A DNA stretch of 64,000 nucleotides from Flavobacterium frigidarium DSM 17623 (GTDB taxonomy: Bacteria; Bacteroidota; Bacteroidia; Flavobacteriales; Flavobacteriaceae). The translations under genes and the position numbers were made by a program. Under the pieces are notes generated by a model that worked only from the letters and a program-made list of their open reading frames with translations, did no database searches and was not told the DNA's origin. Location: the NCBI RefSeq assembly GCF_000425505.1, contig NZ_KE384393.1:1-64000 (forward strand). Reading direction: 5' to 3'. Positions 9,139 through 17,552 of the stretch are shown here, in pieces (within the stretch, counting starts at the first letter, position 1; each line of letters begins with the position of its first letter).

Positions 9139-10200
9139 ATGGCAACAAATACTGAAAAACACGCACGCATCGACAGGATTACTGTAAAAATAACTTATGC
9201 TATTGCTGCACTTGTACTTGTCTCATTGTTGATTTATGGGGCGATCACATTGTATAAAATGTATCAATATGAAGAAACAAACGACGCACAAGTAGAGGAA
9301 TATATTAATCCTATTTTAAGTAGGACGACTGGTTTTGTACAAGAGATAAAATTTAAAGATCATCAACGAGTTCATAAAGGAGATACATTATTAATTATTG
9401 ATAATAATGAGTCTTTAATGCAGTTGCAGGAAGCACGAGCATTATTGAGTGCTGCTAAGGCCTCATTGTTAGTTCTACAAAGCAATACTGCAACATCTGT
9501 AAGTAGTGCCTCGATTAGTCAAGCTAATATTGCTGGGGCTAAAGCTAGGCTGTGGCAGCAACAACAAGAATTTAATCGCTACGAAAAGTTGTTGAAAGAA
9601 GAAGCTGTAACGCCGCAACATTTTGAAGCTATTAAAACAAACCTTGATATCGCTAAAGCAGATTACCAAGCGCTACAAAATTCATACAAAACGGCTAAAG
9701 GTAAAATCAATGATGTCGATTCTCAATTGGCTGTAGCCAAAGCGACCGTGCAACAAAGAGAAGCAATGGTCGCAACAATAGAATTGAATTTAACATATGC
9801 AACTATTACAGCTCCGGCAGACGGAATTATGGGAGAAAAAACGTTACAAGTAGGGCAGTTGATTCAAAAAGGCCAAACATTAGGGTTTATAGTGGATCAA
9901 GATCAAGGAAAATGGATCGTGGCCAATTTCAAGGAAACTCAAATTGCCTCAATGCAGGAGGGGCAAGAAGTTGAAATCACCGTTGATGCTTATGATAACC
10001 AAATCTTTCACGGAAAAATTCAATCATTAGCTCCAGCTACAGGATCTCGTTTTTCATTGCTTCCGCCAGATAATGCTACAGGAAACTTCGTAAAAATTAT
10101 TCAACGTTTTCCTGTTCGAATTTTACTAATAGATGGGGAAAGCAAGACAAAAAAATTACGAGCGGGAATGAATGCTGAAGTTCTAGTATCTAAAATTTAA
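9139..10200 (+). CDS. HlyD/EmrA-type membrane fusion protein
   Basis: 353 residues from the ATG at 9139, one base after the TolC stop; an open frame runs upstream to 9064 but lies inside the TolC gene. One N-terminal membrane segment (ITYAIAALVLVSLLIYGAI) is followed by a barrel-sandwich half motif (VQEIKFKDHQRVHKGDTLL), a long helical hairpin, and the second lipoyl half (ITAPADGIMGEKTLQVGQLI). It bridges the inner-membrane pump encoded next and the TolC channel. The layout is that of EmrA, the partner of DHA2-type transporters. Confidence 0.93.
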   Translation: MATNTEKHARIDRITVKITYAIAALVLVSLLIYGAITLYKMYQYEETNDAQVEEYINPILSRTTGFVQEIKFKDHQRVHKGDTLLIIDNNESLMQLQEARALLSAAKASLLVLQSNTATSVSSASISQANIAGAKARLWQQQQEFNRYEKLLKEEAVTPQHFEAIKTNLDIAKADYQALQNSYKTAKGKINDVDSQLAVAKATVQQREAMVATIELNLTYATITAPADGIMGEKTLQVGQLIQKGQTLGFIVDQDQGKWIVANFKETQIASMQEGQEVEITVDAYDNQIFHGKIQSLAPATGSRFSLLPPDNATGNFVKIIQRFPVRILLIDGESKTKKLRAGMNAEVLVSKI

Positions 10201-10206
10201 AAGATC

Positions 10207-11799
10207 ATGAATCAGCCTTCAATTATTTTTAAAAATTGGGTTCCCAAGTGGCTTGTTAAGACGATCTTATTTCTAACTATTTTGCCAGTAATTTGTATGC
10301 TGGCAGGATACATAGGTGGGATCTCAAGCGCAGCAAGTTATTACGGCTTAGACCCTACAGATATTCAGTTTTCAATAGTGCTTTACTACATTGGTATTGC
10401 GAGTTTCTTTCCGTTAGAACGTCGGTTTTTTAGTTATTTTGCTTCCAAAAGTTATTTTTTATTGAGTGTTTTGCTCTTTACGGGAATCAACTTTGTTTTG
10501 TATAGTACTAGTAACCAAATGATATTTATGGTTTTTAGATACCTAGGAGGTGCGGTAACGGTGTCTTTAATAAGTATCGTTTTGAACTTGATTTTTGCAC
10601 AATATCATTCTGAACGATCTCGTGTTTTAGGCTATGCCCTTTTCTATGGTACGCTATTAATATCTAATGCGTTTACGTATTTATTTGATGCCTATATTTT
10701 TCAGAATTACGACTTTAATGTGTTGTACTTGGCCATTATATACGTCCAGATTCCGGGTGTATTACTATTGTTCTTTAGCCTTCGAAAAGAGATTCGATTA
10801 CATCAAAAGAGAGTTCCACTATTCAAATTAGATTGGTCTAGTTTTATAATCTATACGACTATCTTAATCACAATAGCATACGTTCTTTTATACGGATTTT
10901 ATTATGACTGGTATGAAAGCACACGAATTTGGTTTTGCTCGGCGAGTATTTTAATATTGATTGCCGTTTTTATTATCAAGCAGCGACACAGTAAAAGACC
11001 ATTTATAGACTTAGACATTTATAAATACCGCAATTTTAAGTTGGGTGCAGTTTTACTAATGTTATACTACGTTTGTAAAGGAGATTTAAGCGTAGCCAAT
11101 TCTTTTTTTCTAGATGAGATGCATTTAGACTCTTACAACTATTCCTATATCATGTTTGTAAATGCCGTGGGTATTGTAATAGGAATTAGTGTCACTGCTC
11201 GATTTATTCTTTTAAAACATCCTATGCGCTTATTATGGCTTGCTGGTTTTGCATGTCTACTAACTTATCACATCCAAATGTTATTTGTTTTTGGCTCAGA
11301 GGCCAATGTGCGATCCGTTTTATTGCCGCTGTTTTTTCAAGGTTTAGGAAACGGAATTTTGATGTTATCTATTGTATTGTTTTTAATTACATCAGTGCCT
11401 GAATCAAAAAGTTTTTCAGCTTCATTGAGTGGTGTTTCTTTTCGATTTTTTGCTTTTACATGTAGTTTAGCTTTGGTTTCTTTTATGAATTTTAGACAGG
11501 TAAGCGTGCATTATGAAGTTTTAGGTAGAACTGTAAATACGTTAAATACTGCTGCAACGCAGCGCCTGCAATTTTATGAAAATACTGCTGCAGCAAATGG
11601 AGCTTCGCCGTTAAAGGCTAAAGTTATGGCAAAAAAAATGTTAGGTAAAGCTGTGGCTAATCATACTAATTTGCTATTTGCCAGAGATTATTATTATTAC
11701 ATGGGAATTGCCATAATTTTTATAATGTTAGGAATTGCGCTACTACCACATTTGCATTACCATTTTAGAAAAATAGGATCCAAAATAATTCCGATATAA
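10207..11799 (+). CDS. MFS-type drug exporter, EmrB-like, 14-helix type
   Basis: 530 residues with about fourteen hydrophobic segments, third gene of the efflux operon (6 bp after the HlyD gene). Size, helix count and position next to an EmrA-like protein support a DHA2-family proton-driven exporter. The classical MFS motif A is poorly conserved: a segment near residue 67 reads PLERRFFSYFASK. The insert near 460-500 is hydrophilic and Ala-rich (LNTAATQRLQFYENTAAANG), matching the periplasmic loop seen before the last helix in EmrB proteins. The substrate is unknown. The operon ends at a strong terminator shared with the converging nuclease gene. Confidence 0.8.
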   Translation: MNQPSIIFKNWVPKWLVKTILFLTILPVICMLAGYIGGISSAASYYGLDPTDIQFSIVLYYIGIASFFPLERRFFSYFASKSYFLLSVLLFTGINFVLYSTSNQMIFMVFRYLGGAVTVSLISIVLNLIFAQYHSERSRVLGYALFYGTLLISNAFTYLFDAYIFQNYDFNVLYLAIIYVQIPGVLLLFFSLRKEIRLHQKRVPLFKLDWSSFIIYTTILITIAYVLLYGFYYDWYESTRIWFCSASILILIAVFIIKQRHSKRPFIDLDIYKYRNFKLGAVLLMLYYVCKGDLSVANSFFLDEMHLDSYNYSYIMFVNAVGIVIGISVTARFILLKHPMRLLWLAGFACLLTYHIQMLFVFGSEANVRSVLLPLFFQGLGNGILMLSIVLFLITSVPESKSFSASLSGVSFRFFAFTCSLALVSFMNFRQVSVHYEVLGRTVNTLNTAATQRLQFYENTAAANGASPLKAKVMAKKMLGKAVANHTNLLFARDYYYYMGIAIIFIMLGIALLPHLHYHFRKIGSKIIPI

Positions 11800-11806
11800 G
11801 GTAAAA

Positions 11807-11838
11807 AAAAGCCATCAAAATTGATTTTGATGGCTTTT
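11807..11838. terminator. Bidirectional rho-independent terminator
   Basis: A perfect 14-bp stem, AAAAGCCATCAAAA paired with its complement around a TTGA loop, flanked by A-runs on the left and T-runs on the right. It can serve both the efflux operon from the left and the nuclease gene from the right. Confidence 0.92.
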
Positions 11839-11861
11839 AAAATTAGGTTTAAAATGATACT

Positions 11862-14800
11862 CTACTTTTTAATCAAGTATTTTATATTTCTGTTTTTACC
11901 ATTAATTACTGTTTTAAGGAAATAAAACCCTCTTCGCAATTTTGATAATTCTAAGTTAGTAACAGATTTGCCAGCTGCAATCTCTTGAGAAGACTGACTT
12001 ACTAATTGACCATAAATATTATAGATGTAGAAATCAGCTTTGGCTACAGCCGTACTATTAATACTAACATTTACATGACTAGCAAACGGGTTAGGGTAAA
12101 CCATCACATTTGTAATTACACAAGAATTATCAGCAATAGTATCGTCGCAGTTTCCTAGCGTGTCACCATGCGCTAGATGCGCTCTCACAGCATACTCATC
12201 TACACATATCGTTTTTCCTTTATGGCAAATCTCGACTTTAGGAAAACGTTTGTTATTTCCACAAGACACGTCTTGCACATTTACGGTGCGCTCTGTAATG
12301 GCAGTACAACCCACAGCATCAGTTACTGTCAGCGTGTAGGTTGTAGTTTGGTCAGGACACACTTTTATCGAAGGGGTTTTTGCACCGTTACTCCATTCAT
12401 AAGAAAACGGAAGTACACCACCTATAATATTCTCTGCTTTTAATGTTGCATACGCTTGCGGGCTATACCCTTTATAAACAGTTACTTCATCTGCTGTTGG
12501 GATTTCGATCTCTCTAGATTCTTCAATAGTAAATGATTTAGTTACTGTTTGTTTGACAGCATCTTCTACTACTACAGTGTACATTCCTACAGCTAGATTC
12601 GTGATTTCTGAAGTTGTTGAGCCGGTATTCCAAGTGTACGTATACGGACTAATACCGCCAGAAACAGTAATATTTGCAAACCCTTCTTCGTTACCAAAAC
12701 AAATAGTATTCGAACTAGAAGCAGTTTCAATTTTTAAATCTTTCAATTTTAAACGCACGGATACCGGGAAGTGATCTGAAGCTGTTTTTGTATAGGTACT
12801 AGAGTAAAATTCATAATGTACTCTTGCTGTTTCTGAAATATAAGACGTAGCTAACTCATTAGAAAGTGTGATGTGGTCAATCATATTTTCATAAGTAGCA
12901 TACGATCTAAAACCGTTATCACTAAGTGACTTTGTAGGAATAAAATATCGTGCATTATCAGCTACGTATGCATCATAAGAAGATGTTGTTGTAGTAACAT
13001 CAGATACAGTAAAATCTACATCATCATTATAATCACCTAGAAGAATTAAGTTAGCATCAGGATACTGCATATCTAAACTATCTTTTAGCATTTCTACATC
13101 AAATTTACGCATATCGTATTTTTCTTGTGCTCCACCAGAAGTATTCGCTCTAGCATGTAAATCAATAATATTTATTAATTTTTCGGAACCATCGATAGTT
13201 ACATTTGCTGTTAACATGAATGGCATTCTTCCGCTAGCAAAAAAGCGCGTTTTATCCTCAGTTGGGTAATTTACAAGAGCCGAAACATCACCACCATTGT
13301 AATAAGGATGTACTGTTTTTAATAATACCTTAGTACTTACCGGTTTTACCGTTTTATTTTTATAAATGAATCCTACCTTTTGAGAAGCAGTTGAGGTATC
13401 ATTAGGATATGAAGTGGCGTTCGAAAGTACGTAGCTGTAATCGTTCATCTCGCTAACCATTTGTTGGAATAAAACTTCATCTGAAATTTCTTCGACAGCA
13501 TAAATGTCTGCGTCTAGGTTTTGTAAAACAGCTTTCACAGCTTCTTTTTGAACCTCATCAGCATTAGCTTGACCTACTGTAGGAGCATTTTTCTCATCAC
13601 CAAACCAAGCGATATTCCAAGTAACAATATCTAATGTTTTATCTTTAGAAATGGCTAAGTCATTACCTGATTGTTGGTATTTAGCAGCACATGGGAAATC
13701 ACTTTTCATTCTAGGCAATAATTGTTGTGTCGCATAAAAATTAGAAATCACACCTATAACCTCTGAACAATTTTCAGGTTGGCTAAAGCCAGTTAGATCT
13801 GCCACATCAGCATCTAATCTAAATTGTGCCTTTGCTGTGGCGTCAGTAATATCAACACTTGAATTACCAAAAATAATAGCACCTGGTTTAGCAAATACAG
13901 GATTTTGAATGCGAACTAATTCAGCTGGGTGCGCACTCATTTCTGATAAAGTGATCGTAAGGGGCGTAATTAATTGGCTAGCCTGTCCGTTGCTTTTTAC
14001 TGCGCTAACGGGACTGATTTGCACTTGTTCATTGTAGGTACTTTTGTTTCCTGTAATTGTAAGTGACTCACCAATTTTGAATAAACCTGCTCCATGAACT
14101 GTCTTGTCAAAAACAGCAATTGCGCCCGTCGCATCTTGAATGTAAGCAGAACCCCCTAATTGATCAGATACAGTTAACGTTCCCGTGATTGTTACTATTT
14201 CACCGTCTGCTTTTGCTCTTGCTTCAGCAATTGGTAAAACGATAAGAGTGTCGGCTACATCTTTAAAAAATTGCCCCGTATTAATTGCTCCAAATGTTGC
14301 TGTTGTAGCTTGCCAAGTAAAATCACTGTACTTAAATCCTGCTCCAGTTAATTGTAACGAAGTACCAATTGAAGCAGTACTTGCTTCAGCGATACCAATA
14401 TCTGTACTCGTAATCCCGTTTGCAGGACCATTTGTCGCTGTAAAACTACCTTCATAGCTTAAAAATTGAACTGCTTTTCCTTCTGGGTTAACCAATGCAA
14501 GTCCGTCAGGAGAACCATTTTGTAAACCAGGGATGGCTACATAAACTGTTCCGTATCCATTACTTTGATTTGGAATGCTTCCTGATAGTGCACCAATAGG
14601 TGTATAACTCGCGCCATTAGATCCGTTATAAGGTACAATCGTCCAATTTGTCAAGTCAGTTCCCGCATAACCAGCGATTTCTACACCTTCATTCTCATCT
14701 GTTCCAGCATTATCATAGTGAATCTCATTAATGAAAACCAAATCACCAAAGTTTTGTCCTGTATTCACTGAGCCAAAAGTATTTGTTGCTGCCTCCCATG

Positions 14801-17105
14801 TAAAGTCGGTATATTTTGTTCCTTTCCCAATTAGTTGTAAAGAGGTTCCAATAGTTGCCGTACTCGTTTCAGAAACGCCAATATCTGTACTCGTCATTCC
14901 GCTTGCAGGACCATTTGTCGCTGTAAAACTCCCTTCGTAACTTAAAAATTGTATAACATTATCGTTGTTATCTACTAACGCAACTCCGTCTGGAGCTCCA
15001 TTTTGTAAACCAGCGATCGCTACCGATACTGTTCCATAACCATTTGCTTGATCTGGAATTATTCCTGACAAAAGTCCAATAGGAGTGTAGCTAGCACCAC
15101 CGCTACCATTGTAAGGAATAATTTTCCAATTTGTAATATCAGTTCCTGCAGGTCCCGCAATTTCGATACCTTCGTCAAGATCTGTACCTGCATTGTCATA
15201 ATGGATTTCGTTTATAAAAACAGTGATAGATGTAGTCGTAGCAATTCCTTTTAAAGTACTTACTTCGATAGCAGCGCTAGGCTCTGAACTTTCATCTGCT
15301 TCATTGATTGCTCTAACAGTAAAATTGTAAGCTGTGTTTTCTTTTAAATTTGATAAAGTGACACTGTTAGTAGTAACTGTTTCTAATTCTTCGTCATTAT
15401 TGTAAATAGTGTATGCAGTTCCATTAGACAGATCCCACGATAAAGTGACCGAAGTAGCAGTAATGTTTGAAGCTACTAAATTTGTAGGAGCTACTAATTT
15501 AATAGCTACTTTAGTAAAATATTGACCTGCATTTACTGCGTTATAAGTGCTAGTAGTGGCTGCTTGCCAAGTGAAATCAGTATAGTTGTTACCAGTACCT
15601 ATAAGTTGCAAAGACAATCCAGCCGCATCTAGTCCATTTTGTATAACTCCTATGTCTGTGCTTGTCATTCCGATTGCCGGACCATTTGTTGCAGTAAAAC
15701 TTCCTTCATAGCTTAAAAACTGAACGACTTCACCAAGATTATTAACCAGTGCTAATCCATCAGGTGCACCATTTTGAAGTCCGCTGATAGCAACAAAAAC
15801 GGTTCCGAAACCATTTGACTGTTCAGGAATTGCTCCAGAAAGTACTCCTGCTGGAGTATAACTTGCTCCGCCGTTTCCGTTGTATGGAATAACAGACCAA
15901 TTGCTTAAATCAGTACCTGCCGTTCCAGCAATTTCAACACCTTCTCCTAGGTCAGTCCCTGCATTGTCATAATGAATTTCGTTAATAAATACTGTAGCAA
16001 CAGGGTTTGTTGTTGCAGCGGCAGCAGTTGTAAAAGTAACGGTATTACTAACAAGAGAATTGTTTCCCGCAGCATCAAATGCTTTGATAGTAAGAGTGTA
16101 AGTAGTACTTGCTGTTAAGCCTGAAAGAGTGTAACTATTATTTTGTGATGAAGCTAAAAAGGTAGTTCCATTAAAAATACGGTATCCTAGAACAGCTACA
16201 TTATCAGTACTAGAAGTCCAGCTAAGCGACGCTGTTTCTTGCGTTATCTTAGTAGCAATAAGATTAGTAGGCGCCGTTGGTGCTTGAGTATCTACAGTGG
16301 CATTTCCAGTGAAACGGTTTTCGGCTTGTGGACCACCCCAAATTGTTGTTGCAAAAGCGGGATTATCTATAAAAGGGTTTCGATTACCTTGAACGCCCTC
16401 TAAAATGGTATTTCGATTCAATTCAAATTGAGAGACAGGATCTTCAATATTCCATAGTAATAAAATATCTGTGATATCGTTGCTAAATGTGCGTGCTCCT
16501 ACAGTAACATTTGCGGGTAAACATTGCTCGCCATAGCGCAAGTACATATACATCAGCATTCGAGCGACATCACCTTTCCATTCATCACCAGGGTAGAAAA
16601 AAGTGTTATTGATAAGACTAGCATTCCCTGATCCAGCTCCATACGGGTAATTGCTTCTTGTTGCGTTAAAAGCGATATCAGAAGCTCTTAAATGATGTGC
16701 ATCACTTCCAGGCCCCGAAGTTCCTAAATTAGGCACTCCTAAAGATTTAGCATAAACGTGTTCGCGATTCCATTGACCCGCATTCCCACCATTGGCATCC
16801 TTAGAGCGAGTTCGATCATTGCTTGTATCATTATCACTATCATTGTAGCCGTAAACGAGTAATACATTATTAGGATTTGCAGGGTCTAAGTCGGTTAATT
16901 TAAGTGCGTCCCATACTCCAGGTGTATAGCTTAGTGAGGTTGTATTGGCACTAATTAATTGAGATAGTGTCGCCTTTAAGGTATTCCCGGTTTGGTTGAG
17001 ATTTGTTCCATCATAATAGGAAGGAATTTGTGCAAACGACACTCCATAAAATAATAGAAGCAGCCCGAGTATTTGTAATTTGTTTTGAATGTAAAGTTGT
17101 TTCAT
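11862..17105 (-). CDS. Secreted dual nuclease: EndA-type plus DNase I-type, T9SS substrate
   Basis: 1747 residues. In order: signal peptide (1-25); endonuclease I domain (about 30-255) with WNREHVYAKSLG and DAHHLRASD, the His-Me finger signature; fibronectin III (270-360); lamin-tail-like module 1 (370-530); fibronectin III (537-620); lamin-tail-like modules 2 and 3 (about 625-950); OB-fold-like module (955-1140); endonuclease/exonuclease/phosphatase domain (1160-1460) with DIVTWNIAWFG, ILLGDYNDD and ASDHFPV; two SprB-like repeats (1465-1620); and a type IX sorting domain (VYPNPFASHVNV to the end). It should be exported by T9SS and degrade extracellular DNA or RNA, feeding on nucleic acid or loosening biofilm. 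It has its own promoter region and is not in an operon. Confidence 0.9.
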   Translation of the reverse strand: MKQLYIQNKLQILGLLLLFYGVSFAQIPSYYDGTNLNQTGNTLKATLSQLISANTTSLSYTPGVWDALKLTDLDPANPNNVLLVYGYNDSDNDTSNDRTRSKDANGGNAGQWNREHVYAKSLGVPNLGTSGPGSDAHHLRASDIAFNATRSNYPYGAGSGNASLINNTFFYPGDEWKGDVARMLMYMYLRYGEQCLPANVTVGARTFSNDITDILLLWNIEDPVSQFELNRNTILEGVQGNRNPFIDNPAFATTIWGGPQAENRFTGNATVDTQAPTAPTNLIATKITQETASLSWTSSTDNVAVLGYRIFNGTTFLASSQNNSYTLSGLTASTTYTLTIKAFDAAGNNSLVSNTVTFTTAAAATTNPVATVFINEIHYDNAGTDLGEGVEIAGTAGTDLSNWSVIPYNGNGGASYTPAGVLSGAIPEQSNGFGTVFVAISGLQNGAPDGLALVNNLGEVVQFLSYEGSFTATNGPAIGMTSTDIGVIQNGLDAAGLSLQLIGTGNNYTDFTWQAATTSTYNAVNAGQYFTKVAIKLVAPTNLVASNITATSVTLSWDLSNGTAYTIYNNDEELETVTTNSVTLSNLKENTAYNFTVRAINEADESSEPSAAIEVSTLKGIATTTSITVFINEIHYDNAGTDLDEGIEIAGPAGTDITNWKIIPYNGSGGASYTPIGLLSGIIPDQANGYGTVSVAIAGLQNGAPDGVALVDNNDNVIQFLSYEGSFTATNGPASGMTSTDIGVSETSTATIGTSLQLIGKGTKYTDFTWEAATNTFGSVNTGQNFGDLVFINEIHYDNAGTDENEGVEIAGYAGTDLTNWTIVPYNGSNGASYTPIGALSGSIPNQSNGYGTVYVAIPGLQNGSPDGLALVNPEGKAVQFLSYEGSFTATNGPANGITSTDIGIAEASTASIGTSLQLTGAGFKYSDFTWQATTATFGAINTGQFFKDVADTLIVLPIAEARAKADGEIVTITGTLTVSDQLGGSAYIQDATGAIAVFDKTVHGAGLFKIGESLTITGNKSTYNEQVQISPVSAVKSNGQASQLITPLTITLSEMSAHPAELVRIQNPVFAKPGAIIFGNSSVDITDATAKAQFRLDADVADLTGFSQPENCSEVIGVISNFYATQQLLPRMKSDFPCAAKYQQSGNDLAISKDKTLDIVTWNIAWFGDEKNAPTVGQANADEVQKEAVKAVLQNLDADIYAVEEISDEVLFQQMVSEMNDYSYVLSNATSYPNDTSTASQKVGFIYKNKTVKPVSTKVLLKTVHPYYNGGDVSALVNYPTEDKTRFFASGRMPFMLTANVTIDGSEKLINIIDLHARANTSGGAQEKYDMRKFDVEMLKDSLDMQYPDANLILLGDYNDDVDFTVSDVTTTTSSYDAYVADNARYFIPTKSLSDNGFRSYATYENMIDHITLSNELATSYISETARVHYEFYSSTYTKTASDHFPVSVRLKLKDLKIETASSSNTICFGNEEGFANITVSGGISPYTYTWNTGSTTSEITNLAVGMYTVVVEDAVKQTVTKSFTIEESREIEIPTADEVTVYKGYSPQAYATLKAENIIGGVLPFSYEWSNGAKTPSIKVCPDQTTTYTLTVTDAVGCTAITERTVNVQDVSCGNNKRFPKVEICHKGKTICVDEYAVRAHLAHGDTLGNCDDTIADNSCVITNVMVYPNPFASHVNVSINSTAVAKADFYIYNIYGQLVSQSSQEIAAGKSVTNLELSKLRRGFYFLKTVINGKNRNIKYLIKK
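14260..15998 (-). repeat. Three copies of a lamin-tail-like module within the nuclease gene
   Basis: The module beginning FINEIHYDNAGTD occurs three times, at about 15998-15516, 15222-14745 and 14738-14260. Each ends with a DFTWxAxT...GxxF segment and contains SYEGSFTATNGPA. Copies 2 and 3 are directly adjacent; copy 1 is separated from copy 2 by a fibronectin III module. Similarity persists at the DNA level, so the copies arose by internal duplication and could recombine. Confidence 0.85.
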
Positions 17106-17552
17106 ATGAATTTTGGTTATTTTGACGTAAAAATAAAGATAATGTTAACAATAATCAGCTGTATATATTAATAAATTGTTAACTTGGATATGTGAGCCAA
17201 ATGTTGAGTCGATCCTTGCTATTTTGTTGTTATGTGTTGATTAATAATAGAATATAATGTTTATTAATTGTAAAAATTGTAGTTTTAAGAATCAAATTGA
17301 CACATATCACATAAATTTTTGATCACAACAAGAGAAAATTATTTATTACATTGTTCTACAGCTCAAAGCAAGTACTTTTAAAAAAGTATAAATAGCAAAT
17401 TTTAAGTGGTGATAAAGTCTTGATAATTCGGTTTTACAATTTTAAAGTCTCAAACAATTATTATTTATGTTATTAACAGCAGCTATTCTATTTTTTAGTA
17501 GGTTTACATCATTATAAGTTGGCTTTTTCAACAATATAACCCCACAATCAGA
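17106..17552. other. Intergenic region between divergent nuclease and kinase genes
   Basis: 447 bp of AT-rich DNA with no credible gene. It must hold two divergent promoters. I did not find a clean TTTG/TAnnTTTG pair on either strand. A near-palindrome TACTTTTAAAAAAGTA lies near 17371-17388. Nothing else stood out. Confidence 0.5.
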
